From NCBI GenBank assembly GCA_900169235.1, contig FWCC01000220.1:62001-126000 (forward strand): a DNA stretch of 64,000 bases, written 5' to 3'. Shown here in pieces: positions 32,746 to 43,686 of the stretch. Origin of the DNA: Zarea fungicola. Its lineage: Eukaryota > Ascomycota > Sordariomycetes > Hypocreales > Cordycipitaceae. The stretch's first letter is position 1. Every line of letters starts with the position of its first letter. The notes below the pieces were generated by a model, which had not been told where the DNA came from, searched no databases, and worked only from the letters and a program-made list of their open reading frames with translations. A program made the position numbers and the translations under genes.

Positions 32746-33186
32746 CTACAATAGGTGTGCAGAGTCGTCTATAATGCTAGTACTAGGAGGTGTCATCGCA
32801 TTCAAACTCAATGGAGCAGGGGCACCGTCGCAAAGCACTTGCATTGAACATAACCAGGGGCGTGCGTGAAATACTTCAGTTTGGTCTGAATTTGCCAATT
32901 TTATTGATTACAGTACGAAACCAACGATGAGTACTCATAAACGAGTGTCCCTTTGCGCTATATTCCAACAACCCAAGCTGCCATTGAACCAAACAAAGGA
33001 GATGAAACGAGAGAGATGTACATAAGCTAAGCATGAAAAGAAAACCCAAACTCCCAAAACCCCGAAATAGAAAACTCCAGATTGCCCAACGCGACCAAAT
33101 AAAATTCCATGGCTGCTTCTCAACCGTCACCTAAAAGTACAAGCTACAAAAGGAAAAGGGCATTTTCTTGCCAAGACATCGGCCCA
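32746..33186. other. Convergent 3' spacer at accessory/core border
   Basis: This 441 bp lies between convergent genes. Base composition changes here from the AT-richer accessory part to the GC-richer conserved part. The small minus-strand frame inside is hydrophobic low-complexity and is not called. Confidence 0.5.
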
Positions 33187-35793
33187 TCAAATTTGACGTG
33201 CAGGGAATGGAGGTAGAGGGGGTCCTCGCTGGGGCATTGGGCGGCGAGGCTGGACAGACACCGGTGCCGTTGTTGTCGAGGCCATCGGTGCGTCTCTGAT
33301 CATCGAGCGGTTAGGAAGAGACGGTACAGGTGGCATATTCTCGGGCATTGGACGTCTGCCATGTGGCCCCCCAGCCATGGAGCGACTGCGCGGTCGCATG
33401 TTGCCGTTGGGTGGCGGCGGCGCAGGGCCAAGGTTGGCAGTGCCAGAGCGAGGCACCGGTCGGCTCCCTCCCTTGGGTGGAGGGGCGGACGGCATCATCG
33501 GAGTCCCCGGCAGCCTGTAGATGAAAGGCACGTTGGGACTGCCTCGGGGCGAGGGGCTGCCCATGTTGTCAAAGGGTCGTGGCGGCTCTAGGAAGTGCGT
33601 CTTGATGGAGAGATTTGGATTGGCCCGTCGCTGGCTGCCGTGCATAGCCGGGTCTGCTGTCGCCGGCCGGCGGAACACGGGAGGCGGCTCATCTTTGCGC
33701 AGTTTAGCCGTGTGCTCGGCGGCTGACGGAAACCATGACTTGGGTTCCGGCTTCTTTTCAGGAATCTCAAAGTTCAGGGCATCGAATTCGAGAGACAGAG
33801 AGCCGGCCGCAGGACTGCTGCCCAGGTTTTCCATCTTACTGCCTGCTTGGGATAGAGGAGACAAGGTGCAGGCTTGACCAGGAGATGAGCCATGGCTCTT
33901 GTCAGTCTGGGCTCGTTCCAAGCCTGGCTTGGCAGCCTGAGGAGTATTGCTTTTGGATACGGGCGTAGCTGGCGGGGGGAAATCTGGTTCAGGTGGGTGC
34001 GTTTCCTTCTTCGTCTCTACAGAAGGAGGCGGCACGGGTTGTGCAACAGGCGGCTTTGGGAGTAGTTTCCGGGCTTCCTCCGCCAGTTTCGAGATATTAT
34101 CCATGTCAATTAGAGGCTGGAATGAGCCAATGCGGAACGACGACGTCGCGCTGGACGGCTCTGAATCCAACTTGGCGTCGTCACATGAGGTGTCCGAACC
34201 ATTGTTGGAGTCAAACATGATTTGTGGCGCGGGGGCATTGAGCTTGCGATCGAGGGCCAGCTTCCTGGACACCAGATGCCAGCTCCGCCAGCGATGCACT
34301 GACTCGTAAAACTGCGTAGCCACCTCTTCATTGTCCGTAGAGAAGAAGTGGACAAAATTGTCCTCGTCGGAAAACACGGCGCTTCTCTGCTGGCTCTTGA
34401 TGGCATAACAGAATTGCTTGGGTGGCTTGAGAGTCTGCCGCATCTCGGCCTCCTTGGGCGAGTAAATATCAGACTCGGATATGTGGCAGAGCATCGTCGT
34501 GGACGGATCGCCGGGGAGCGCGTCGGCCGTCTTGGAGGCAAACATCTGGCCATTCTCGAGCAGAGTCACCCAGCGCTTGTTCCACTTGCCCGGGCGTGAG
34601 GACTGGTAAAGCTGCAGGCTGAAGCCCGATGGGGAGTCATCCACGTTGGGAACCGCATCAATATCAAGATCGTGATCTGTCATGGACGCGGGGCAGGTCA
34701 AAATCAGCAATGAGTTCTCGTGGTCTTTATCCCACGAGTTCATGACGTCGCGGATGCGCTCGTAGCGGCGCAGGCGCCGCTCGAGGCCCAGCATCAGGTA
34801 AGATTCCACCACGACGCTGGTCCCAGGGTTGATGTGGTGTCGCATCATGGTCGACGCCATGAGCAAAATATCCACCGAGTTTGTCTCTAGCGTGACAGGG
34901 AGGTTTATTGTAGATGACTGACACCTGACAGCGACGCGCTTACCATTCGCGTTAGCAGTAAATCCAGGAACCAAGGTGTCATTACTTACACGCTCAAAAC
35001 TCGGTTGCGTGTGAATTACAGGAGTGTAATTCGGTGTGGAGGTAGAGGGTGAAGTAATCTTTTCAATCGAGTCCAGAAACTTGATACTGTCTGGGTTGGA
35101 GGCCGTCTCCAGGCTGTTGGCGCGGCTCGTGAAAACTGTTGTGGCGATTGAGCTTGGGGTATCCGGGTGTGCAATGGTAGGTGTGGCTGCCTTTTTGCTT
35201 CTGGAGAACAAGCTGAGGAGAGAACTTTTATGCTTTGGTGGTGGTGTACTGAGGGTTGCCTGAAGCCGAGCGAGATCTTGCTTCTTTTGCTCGGCTATGG
35301 CTTGCTGGACATCAGGGTCCATGTATGCAGGCGCTGGTGGTAGCGGTTCTGCCTCGGCGAGGTCCTTTTTGCCGAACCCAAGCAATTTTGGTTTAGTCTT
35401 TGGTTGCTGTGTAGGCGATGGGTGATTCTCGTACGGCTCACTGCGAAATGGTGCCTGTGAATCGTCTGGAGCAGCGACAGCCTGAGCAGCTGACTCGGGT
35501 CGTTTCAAGTCATCACGATTCTTGAATGTCGGTGGTGGTGGGATATTGACGGGCTTTGGTGTAAGTGCGTACGATGGCAGCGGTGGCACATCTGGCGCAC
35601 TATTTTCCACTTTGAAGCCCCTCATACTGTGTACACTACTTGCGCGTAGCCTTCGCAATGGCGATGAATCTTGTGAGCCACTGCTGTCACGGAAAATATC
35701 CAGAACGCGTGGTGACGAGATGCTTTTCCCACGGAGTGTACGATATCGTGAAGTAGATCGGGGCACCTCCCCGGAGTCAGTTTCTGCCGCCAT
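33187..35793 (-). CDS. RA-PH domain adaptor protein with proline-rich tail
   Basis: Single exon; the first ATG in frame is at 35793, giving 868 aa. The open frame reaches 35886 without an ATG, so a 5' exon or upstream start cannot be excluded. The N-terminal 280 residues are Ser/Pro-rich and disordered. A Ras-association-like domain (around KRVAVRCQSSTINLPVTL to SLLILTC) is followed directly by a pleckstrin-homology domain (GFSLQLYQSS, WNKRWVTLLENGQMF, FYESVHRWRSW). The tail of about 330 residues is rich in PPP runs and Arg. The RA-PH order with proline-rich tails is that of MRL-type adaptors, which link small GTPases and membrane lipids to actin regulators. A similar role in fungal polarity is inferred, not shown. 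Confidence 0.85.
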   Translation of the reverse strand: MAAETDSGEVPRSTSRYRTLRGKSISSPRVLDIFRDSSGSQDSSPLRRLRASSVHSMRGFKVENSAPDVPPLPSYALTPKPVNIPPPPTFKNRDDLKRPESAAQAVAAPDDSQAPFRSEPYENHPSPTQQPKTKPKLLGFGKKDLAEAEPLPPAPAYMDPDVQQAIAEQKKQDLARLQATLSTPPPKHKSSLLSLFSRSKKAATPTIAHPDTPSSIATTVFTSRANSLETASNPDSIKFLDSIEKITSPSTSTPNYTPVIHTQPSFERVSNDTLVPGFTANANGKRVAVRCQSSTINLPVTLETNSVDILLMASTMMRHHINPGTSVVVESYLMLGLERRLRRYERIRDVMNSWDKDHENSLLILTCPASMTDHDLDIDAVPNVDDSPSGFSLQLYQSSRPGKWNKRWVTLLENGQMFASKTADALPGDPSTTMLCHISESDIYSPKEAEMRQTLKPPKQFCYAIKSQQRSAVFSDEDNFVHFFSTDNEEVATQFYESVHRWRSWHLVSRKLALDRKLNAPAPQIMFDSNNGSDTSCDDAKLDSEPSSATSSFRIGSFQPLIDMDNISKLAEEARKLLPKPPVAQPVPPPSVETKKETHPPEPDFPPPATPVSKSNTPQAAKPGLERAQTDKSHGSSPGQACTLSPLSQAGSKMENLGSSPAAGSLSLEFDALNFEIPEKKPEPKSWFPSAAEHTAKLRKDEPPPVFRRPATADPAMHGSQRRANPNLSIKTHFLEPPRPFDNMGSPSPRGSPNVPFIYRLPGTPMMPSAPPPKGGSRPVPRSGTANLGPAPPPPNGNMRPRSRSMAGGPHGRRPMPENMPPVPSLPNRSMIRDAPMASTTTAPVSVQPRRPMPQRGPPLPPFPARQI

Positions 35794-37331
35794 CTGGGTA
35801 TGTTGCCCGAAACTGATAGCTGTGGGTATTTCTTTATTTTCCTTTCCGGCCGTGAATCTTGGTTTAGTTTGAGGTGGCCTAATCACTGCCTTTCAATGAG
35901 CTTAAAGTAAGCGTTGACTTTGGTGTATAAATCTTCTGCTTATGTTTAAGCAGTCAAGTAGCTGATAAGTTTGCAGAGATATTTGAAATGAGGCAAAAGC
36001 TTTAAGCCAAGTAATGAGAAAATGAAGAGTCCGTGCCGATAGTTGATGTTGCGGAGCTACATCCACGGAGATGGTCAACAACGCAAGTAGCAAAGGAAGG
36101 AAGATCGTACGACGAGCGCAACCATAAACGAGTGAGATGTAGAGAGAAGGAAAACTATTACAAGTGGGAGGGAAACAGTTGTTGCATAGGTTATTGGCAC
36201 AGCCCAGTAGAAATGGGAGAACCTGTTGTTCTCGGGCCATTCTCATTCTCCTCTTTTCCTTATTGTTATTTTTTTTTACTTCTTTATCCCAAGACACGCT
36301 TTTCTTGCTTACAAGATTCCTAAGAGGTAATGGTGGCCCACGCGTCAAGCTCGACGCACCGTTGTCTCATCGCAAGGACTGGTAATAATAGGTACGAAAG
36401 ACCGCCCCGCCAGACATGGGGACGCGCATCAGCATCACCGGCCAGCATTCCGTCTACCTCTAGCTAAAAAACGCCACTCAAACTGTGGGCGGGTGCAATC
36501 TGAGAATGGGACTCTGAACCGGTGCGTCTGACTGTTGACTGGACGATTTGGGTCGACGGGCCGTGCAAGGGGACCCTGCACCCAAGCGTCAACGCTCATT
36601 AAGATGCTCTTGAGAAAAAGCAACGTCGCCAAAGCAGGGAGAGAAAGTCAAGGCCCCGAGCCACGGAAGCATTGTCCGCTCATACCTGCATGGCCGGTGC
36701 AGTTCGGCTAAGCATCTCATTTAAGAAGGAAAAAAGCCAATAAAATGGCGCTGCGAAATTAAACCGAATATGAAAGTAGCCTCGGACGGCGACAGGCACG
36801 ATTCGACCTACAGCAGATCTGCATCGCGAGAGCAAAGTTTACAGCTTGTTAGGACCGATCTGAGTGCTATTCTTGGGTCGTGCTATTATTATTATTCTGC
36901 CGATCGCGACGCGTATCTGCAACTGGAATTACACATTATTTTATCGAATAGTCGAGCTAGCGTCGGCGCAAATGAGCAAAAGAGACATGCAGCTTTTCTG
37001 GCTTGCCATGTGAGACAACTCCCCGAGTCCGTCATACTGAGTACATGCACCAACTTTCTGCCCATCACGGCACTAAATGTTAAAATTATGCGCGTTAAAT
37101 CTGCCAAGATTCGGGCGAATTTTGATTCTATGAGAGCGATACTTGTAGCCGCTGCACCTGTCACGGCGCCACCAAGGAATGCTACTCAGTCAATAGTCTC
37201 GTCCAGCCTTCATTCCAGTTACCCCAATGCTGATCGATAACACAAAACGAGAGTGTCAAGCCGTTGAATCTTTTTGTAGATGTGGCTTCCTACGATAAAT
37301 GACTTTACTCTCTAGCTTGGCCTGCATTTTC
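35794..37331. other. Intergenic region
   Basis: This 1.5 kb holds the leader and promoter of the RA-PH gene and the 3' flank of the reductase gene. A 156-codon plus-strand frame at 36770-37240 is present but has no recognisable features and is not called. No RNA gene was seen. Confidence 0.45.
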
Positions 37332-38624
37332 CTATCTGCGAAACGCGCCGAGCTCGCGCCGCCACCAAGCTGTAAAATCAACCGTCGACAGCTCAATGCC
37401 GATATCCTGGAGCGCCTTTGTGCTCAGGTGTGTATCATATGGACGCTGTACACTCGCATTTGGATCGTTACCTTCTGGGTTTGGCTCAATATTGTCCGCG
37501 GGGAGACCCATGATCTCGGCAATTTTCAGACACATCTCGTACTTGGTCATCCTCTGCTCGGCGGAGAACTGCACAGTCGTCGGAAGGGAGGAGCGATCAT
37601 GTGAACTCAGATAGTGTTCCGCAATGTCTAGATGGTTTTCAAAAAAAAATTATTAGCCGTCTTCACACGCGATTTGGTTTCTCGTGCATCAGACAATTCG
37701 GGCGACGACGGGCAAATGATGTACAGTGGGAGGACAAAAAAAGAAATGAAGAAAAGACAAGCAGTAAAAGCGTCGCTATTTTATTTCTTTTTTTTTCGCG
37801 AGACATACCGTGACACACCCGACCAGCATCTTCAGTGTTGGTAGGGTATCGCAGAGACCAGTGGTCCATCTTAATCTTCTTGCCCTCGGTCTGGGACTTC
37901 CAGACGGCATCCAGCAGCACATTGACAGCGCTCTCGGCTGGTGTCTCTGCTGAGCCATAGAGAACAGGGACGCGGAGAACCACGGCAGATCCAGCCTTGT
38001 CGCCATAGGCTGCCAGCGCGGCTTTTTCGCCGTCGAGCTTGGTCTGGCCGTAGAGATTGGGTGGGCTAGTCTCAGAAGTCACATCATACGGAGCCTCCCC
38101 GGGTCGACCAGGGAAGACGTAGTCGGTTGAGATGTAGATAAGAAACGCGCCCTTGGTGGCGGCAGCCTGGGCCAGAGATGACGTCGCCGCTACGTTGAGG
38201 TTTTTGGCACCTTCGGGGTCCTTTTCAACCTTGTCGGGGAAGCGCTCTGCCGCGCCTGGTAGATTGTATTAGCCTCTTACTGCCATTTATTTCATATACC
38301 CAAGTTGTATTGAGCAACCAGAATGGAAGACATGAGATGTGCTTACAGTGAACAATTACATCTGGGCTTTTTGTGGCAAGTCGTATTAGCATCAACATGT
38401 TTTAACTGGCTGGCTGCCTATGGGATATTCATATCTTACTTTGTATCTGCAAGAAGTTTTGAGATCTCGTCCGCTTTGCCAAGATCTACCTTTAGTATAT
38501 CGATGCCATCGGCTCGAGAGTAGCCTGTGCCCTTGACGTTCCATCCCTTCAGGCGAAACACGCGGCAGACCTGACGGCCAAGCAAGCCCGTGGCTCCCGT
38601 AACGACAACTGTGCGGTTTGCCAT
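37332..38624 (-). CDS. MAT2B/RmlD-like NAD(P)-binding reductase
   Basis: Four exons: 38440-38624, 38347-38366, 37809-38255 and 37332-37627, giving 315 aa. Exon 2 is a 20-nt micro-exon. It supplies the PDVIVH of the conserved block that ends in CAAERFPD, and without it the neighbouring frames cannot be joined. The N-terminal Rossmann motif TGATGLLG is at residues 9-16. ISTDYVF and the SDR-type Y-x3-K in YGQTK follow, then MDHWSLRYPT and EQMTKYEM-like sequence near the end. This is the RmlD-fold family that includes methionine adenosyltransferase regulatory subunit beta. A role as SAM-synthetase regulatory subunit or as a sugar-nucleotide reductase-like protein is inferred from family only. Confidence 0.87.
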
Positions 38625-39064
38625 GGCTATAATTGATATGTTGAGATATGTATGTCAAGGTTTTCTGATGCGTGAAAGTGCGGATGCATGACGGAGCTGA
38701 TGCGGTGCATTATTTAGAGCAGCTCTTAAATGGTGGGGTAACAGTATTAAGTGAAGGCGTAACTACTGCTAAACTTGACTGAGATAACGGCCCCGGTACA
38801 GCATTAAGATAATTTATGTAGAAGCTCTATGGTTTCAAAAATCTAGAAATTCACATACTAATGGTAGAAACAGTAAAATATCAACAGGAAACAAAACTTG
38901 CGCTCAAAGTGCAACGTTGAAATCTTGTCCAGGGTATGTCCTTATCCGATAAGAGCTTGTTTTACTAGCGGCGATTTTACATGACCGCAAGCAAGGCTCT
39001 AAAACGTCACCTTGGCTTTCCAACTTTTTTCTATACCAAAAACAAATACGGCCGCCCACACACA
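38625..39064. promoter_or_regulatory. Divergent promoter, MAT2B-like / MFAP1
   Basis: This 440 bp lies between the opposite start codons of the reductase-like gene and the MFAP1 gene. It is AT-rich. No specific site was recognised. Confidence 0.45.
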
Positions 39065-40435
39065 ATGCCTCCCAAGCGCATGACGGCAAATCCAATCAAG
39101 CCCTCACGCCATCGTGCGGGCAAGAACACCGGCGCCGACTCGTCCTCCGATTCCGACAGCGACGCCGAGGACGCAGCCACCAAAGCAGCTGCCGCGATCC
39201 CCCCGCCGCCCAAGGCACCCAGCGCGGGCAGAATCATTAGCAATCTGAGCAAAGTCGACCTCAATGCGCGCAGAAACGCGGCGCAGGCAGCAGAAGAGCG
39301 ACGACTCGCCGCCGAACAGGCAGAGCGCCTCGCAGCCGAGGAAGGCTTCGTCACGGACGACGAGAGCGGCGCCGAAGACGGCCGCCGGAAAGGAAACGAC
39401 GACGAAGACGACGAATCTGAAGAGGAAGAGTCCTCGTCCGAAGACGAGAGCAGCGAGGAAGAGGCACCGCGACGAATCATGATGCGGCCAAAGTTCATAC
39501 CCAAGAGCCAGCGCGGCGGGACAGGCAAGACGGCCGCCGAGGAGGAGGAAGCCCTGCGCCTCGCCGAAGAGGAGGCCAAGAAGAAGGCCGCCGACGCGCT
39601 CGTCGAGGAGCAAATCAAAAAGGACCTCGCGGCGCGCGCCGTGGGCAAGAAGCACTGGGACGACGACGACAATGACGAGTCCGACGTGGACACCACCGAC
39701 GGCCTGGATCCCGCCGCCGAGGAGGCCGCGTGGCGCGTGCGCGAGCTCAAGCGTCTCAAGCGCGCGCGCACCGCCATCGAGGAGCGCGAGGCCGAGCTCG
39801 CCGAGGTGGAGCGCCGCAGAAACCTGACAGAGGACGAGCGCAAGGCCGAGGACGACGCGTTCATCGCCCAGCAGCAGGAGGACAAGGACGGCAAGGGGAA
39901 GATGGGCTATATGCAGCGCTACTTCCACAAGGGTGCCTTTTTCCGGGACGAGGCGGCCGCTGCCGGTCTGCTGGATCGCGACTTGATGGGGGCGCGGATC
40001 GCGGACGACGTGAAGAACCGCGAGGCGCTGCCAGAGTACCTGCAGAGAAGGGACATGACGAAGCTGGGACGGAAAGGCGCGACAAAGTATAGGGACATGA
40101 AGACTGAGGACACGGGAAGCTGGGGCGCCGCGCAGAGGGAGTACAGGGGCGGCGGGCGGGGTCGGTTCGACGACGTGCGGTTCCAACCGGACGACGAGCG
40201 TTTTCGGCCGGATGAGCGCGCGGGCAAAGGCGCGAATGCGATGCCGCTGGGTGAGCGACGTCGTGGGGAAGAGGATAGAGGAGGTGACCGGTATCGTCGG
40301 CGCAGGTCACGCTCACGGTCGAGGTCACCTCGACGAGACCGAGAGCCAGATGACAATAGAGGGAGTAGGAAGAGAAGCACATCTCGGGATCGTCACGACG
40401 CTGATAAGCGACGGAGAGTCGAAGCAGACCGGTAA
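39065..40435 (+). CDS. MFAP1 homolog, spliceosomal protein
   Basis: Single exon, 456 aa from the ATG at 39065. An upstream in-frame ATG at 38981 would add 28 residues, but the family begins near MPPKRMTANP. The N-terminal half is acidic, with DE-rich tracts and long Glu/Ala/Lys coiled-coil helices. The conserved MFAP1 C-terminal domain is unmistakable: RPKFIPKSQR, then KMGYMQRYFHKGAFF, LPEYLQRRD, KLGRKGATKYRDM and DTGSWG. The tail carries SR-dipeptide-like RSRSRSRS and RDRE stretches. MFAP1 is a component of the spliceosomal B complex needed for pre-mRNA splicing. It acts in the nucleus. Long antisense frames inside this gene are composition artefacts. Confidence 0.9.
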   Translation: MPPKRMTANPIKPSRHRAGKNTGADSSSDSDSDAEDAATKAAAAIPPPPKAPSAGRIISNLSKVDLNARRNAAQAAEERRLAAEQAERLAAEEGFVTDDESGAEDGRRKGNDDEDDESEEEESSSEDESSEEEAPRRIMMRPKFIPKSQRGGTGKTAAEEEEALRLAEEEAKKKAADALVEEQIKKDLAARAVGKKHWDDDDNDESDVDTTDGLDPAAEEAAWRVRELKRLKRARTAIEEREAELAEVERRRNLTEDERKAEDDAFIAQQQEDKDGKGKMGYMQRYFHKGAFFRDEAAAAGLLDRDLMGARIADDVKNREALPEYLQRRDMTKLGRKGATKYRDMKTEDTGSWGAAQREYRGGGRGRFDDVRFQPDDERFRPDERAGKGANAMPLGERRRGEEDRGGDRYRRRRSRSRSRSPRRDREPDDNRGSRKRSTSRDRHDADKRRRVEADR

Positions 40436-40740
40436 AAATCAAACAGTCTTGACTTGTTTTATAACCTGTATATATGTAAAATTCCCATTTTATATCTTCA
40501 CTAGCGATTTTTTCATTGACGAAATTTCACTCACTGCTTTTAAAAAGGCAAGAAAAAAATCCACCCAATATTAAACGACAATAATTCATTTCCTTAGAAA
40601 GAAAACACCAACAAGTCTCATTCCCTCTTTTTTACCCAATATTGTTTGCAAGACCCTTTAAAATGCTGAAACCCGCGCGCCAGTCCACCATGATATACTT
40701 TTTAATATGACCTTTTTTCGTTTATTTTAATATTTTAGTT
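40436..40740. other. Convergent 3' spacer
   Basis: This AT-rich spacer of about 305 bp lies between the convergent MFAP1 and POL12 genes and contains only 3' flanking sequence. Confidence 0.5.
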
Positions 40741-42973
40741 TTATATCCTCACAATCTCAACCTTGGCCCGTTCAAAAACGCGATGACCCTGCAACCCATC
40801 ACCTTCAATATTTGGTGGATGTAGTGTCATGCGCGCATACGTGCCAGCGCCGCGTCTCTTAGACAAGAACCCAGGGTTAATAGTCATTACACTCTCAACA
40901 ACCTAAACACGAGTATGTTAGCTCATCCGTTGTTTTTCTCAAATCTTCTCTGTTCAGGGATCCTTTCAAAAAACAAACTTACCTTTGCAAACGGAGGCAG
41001 CGCACTCGGTACGAGCATCACATCCGGTCTTACATTGACCATCTCACCCAGCTTCAAATAACTCAGATCCAGCACCGCACCCGTCGCCAAACCCGCCGCT
41101 GTACCCGTCTTGGGCAGCCGTGCGCGGTCCGTTGGCGGATACACGGGGCAGTAGTGGCGCTGCTCCACGAGATGCCGGCACAGTCTCCCCATCAAGTCGC
41201 CGCCGTTGACCTTGGCCAGCTCTTCGGCGCGCAGCTCCCAGAGGACGTCCTGGCTTGAGATGCCCAGGACGACCTCGTTGACAGACAGCGTCATCGGGTT
41301 GGACACAATCTTGACGGCCTTGGGCAGACCGAGCTCCTTGCGCGGGATCGTGTCCTGCGGCCACGAGACGTGCTTGTTGAGGACGTCGCGGACCGAGGGG
41401 ACTAGGATAACCGTAATATTGGGGTTCGAGGACACGAGGCGGTTGATGGCCGGCGCGACGAGGTACTTGAAGACGGTCGTCATGGTTGCCGTGTCGGCGT
41501 CCACCGACGCCATGGCCTCCTCGGGCAGATCAAAATCGCCAGTAGCAATGAGCGGGTGGTCCACGTCGAGAAACGGACCCGTGAGCACCAAGGCATCCGC
41601 GTACGTGTCCGCCGCCTGGTTGCACAGCGCATGCAGCGGCTCAAAGTCGAGGTTGTCATCCGCCGTATACGGTCCGGCTGCGTAGAGTATATTCAGCGGC
41701 GGCGCAGGCGTCCCGTCGTCGCCGTCATCGTCCATCATTGCCTCTGGGTCTCGTGCGCGCATCTTTTCCACGTTCACCGCCAGCGCAGACCCCGTCGATG
41801 CCGCATTCGGCAGCAGCGGAATCTCGAGAACCTCACTCACTACAAACTCGTTGCCTGTGGCATTGCTTCCCCGCAGCGCAACAATCTGGCCTGGAAACAC
41901 GCTCCACGACGGGATGGCGTCCAACTTGAGGGGCACGCGGAAGCCCATCCCTGTGCGGCGTGATGTCTCGAGGACGAGACTAGCTGCGTTGAGCTTACCC
42001 TCTGTGGAATCCGAGGCGATGCGGCCAACGGCCACAATCTCGGCAGTGCCCTGGCTGGCGGCGTTGCCAAAGACAGCATCGTCCAGCTTGTGGTGCTGCT
42101 GCACAATCGTGGCTAGGTCGTCGATGCGGTCGTCCAGAATCTCGCTTGCTTCCGAGAGCTTCATCGCTAACGGCTTGTACGTCATCTTCTTCAGGTCCGA
42201 AGCCGCCGTGAGCTTGATGCGCGGTTCCGGGTACGGTGCTAAAGGTGTCTCGGCAGATGCGAGCTGGCTGTTGAGGATCTCGACTACCTCCCCGGGGTTC
42301 TGACGGTCGCTAAAGGAGCTGACGAATCTGCATAGAGGAAATACAAGGAAGAAGTTAGCGAAATCGTTGTTGTGCCAAAGCAAATAGATGATAAAACTAG
42401 GAACATTTCCAAAACGTACGGCACGCCATTCAACTCCGTGAGCTGGTCGCTCATGCCACCAGCCGGCGAGCTCGTAATCTTGGCCGCATCCATTCTCCTC
42501 CTCAATGCGCTTCCACCCGCACTGCCCGGTGCAGCACCAGTTCTGTTCAGCTTGGTCCCCGACGCCGGCGTACTTGGCATCAAGCCGTCCAGCATACCGT
42601 ACATGTCGCCGCCACCCCCTCCGCTGTTTCTCGCCGCGCCGCCGCCACCTGCTCGTGGTGTGCCCAGCGCCAGTTTTCTCTCTGTCTTGACCTTGACTGC
42701 AGACGAGGCACCGCCAGCACCGCTGTGTGACGACGACGCCGCCGCCGACTTTTCCAGCGCGTCCTGAATGTTCTGCTTGAGGTTGCGCACGTTTGTGAGG
42801 GTCAGCGCGTCACCGGCGTCAAGGTCCATCTTGATGCAGTATGACTCCCATTTGTAGAAAAGATCCTCAGCTGAGAGGTCATGTAGGCGCATCATGGACT
42901 GCAGCTCGGTGGCGACATCAGGCTCAATCGCTTTGCCGGCTGAGAAGAGCCGCTGGAGCTCTGCTTCGGCCAT
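40741..42973 (-). CDS. POL12: DNA polymerase alpha subunit B
   Basis: Three exons: 42420-42973, 40983-42327 and 40741-40902, giving 686 aa, between the human and budding-yeast lengths. The first ~80 residues form the helical N-terminal domain (ELQRLF, EDLFYKWESY). A low-complexity linker rich in Gly/Ala/Ser follows, then an OB-fold region (FRVPLKLDAIPSWSVFPGQIVALRG) and the inactive calcineurin-like phosphoesterase domain (ILYAAGPYTADDNLDFEPL, VLTGPFLDVDHPL, ILVPSVRDV). The last exon, whose joining restores AKVVESVMTINP, ends in the conserved basic tail. It is the regulatory subunit that links polymerase alpha-primase to the replication fork. The upstream region contains ACGCGT. Confidence 0.92.
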
Positions 42974-43686
42974 GGCTGGGTATATGTGTTTGTGTGGTGA
43001 CCAACTAAGCTACGGGTTGCTCTGAGTTGCGATATCGCCGTGAATCGCCAGTATCGTTCTTCGTTAGACGTGAATTGCTGTAGTTCGAATAGTTTGGCGT
43101 TCTGGGTAGATCTGTCGAGGATGGCCGAGTCTAAGGTGGGGTGGAAGACGCGCCGAGACGCGTCAGGTAGGCAGCGCTCAGTTAATTGAAACCCCACTAC
43201 GATGTAGCAAGCCTCCAACCGGGTGTAAAAAATTTAGTCAGGAGCGGACACGGTTAAGTTAATATGTTTTTCTTCCCTTTTAAAAATATATGTATAATAT
43301 ATAAATAGAACTTCAAATGTTGAGTTTCTCGTCTCATAGACATAATGCCTTAAAGATGGAGTCATATGGCTCATCATGCCAGTTCTCACCATCAGAGATA
43401 CGCAGTCACAGGCAAGCAAAAAAAGGCCAGTTGAAATGATGATAAAATGGTGGTAAAATGATTCGACAATTCTGTGACTACCTGTAAAAAGGACAATGTA
43501 TTTTCCTAAAACGCCAGATGCTTCAAAGCCCTTGATATAGCAATATGTTGCCCCGCAAGCAATTCCCTTGCCGGGATCAATCCTCAAACTCCATGTTCCA
43601 AACCATTGTATGTGAATGCTTGTCCGCAATGCGCTAGTAGTAAAACAAAAACAGAAAACAAAAACGTAAAAGAATACGCTGCAACA
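42974..43686. promoter_or_regulatory. POL12 upstream region and GATA-factor 3' flank
   Basis: This 713-bp region lies between the tandem minus-strand genes. ACGCGT is at 43158-43163 and ACGCGC at 43149-43154, 175-190 nt upstream of the POL12 ATG. The small frame at 43234-43629 is not supported. Confidence 0.45.
43149..43163. promoter_or_regulatory. Putative MCB element(s) of POL12
   Basis: ACGCGC followed after three bases by the palindrome ACGCGT. The ACGCGT core is the MluI cell-cycle box bound by MBF, which controls S-phase genes including polymerase subunits in yeasts. The match is by motif and gene context only. Confidence 0.4.

Noticed and set aside
36770..37240. 156-codon plus-strand frame in the RA-PH/MAT2B-like spacer
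   Set aside because: It opens with ATG but shows no domain, signal or recognisable composition, and nearby splice partners are absent. It could be a lineage-specific gene but is not supported.
39031..40442. Long minus-strand frames (193-360 codons) opposite MFAP1
   Set aside because: They are Ser-, Arg- or Leu-rich mirror translations of GC-rich acidic and charged coding sequence. The plus-strand MFAP1 domain is unambiguous.
43234..43629. 131-codon minus-strand frame between POL12 and the GATA factor
   Set aside because: No conserved features, and it lies in the spacer with 3' and promoter sequence.
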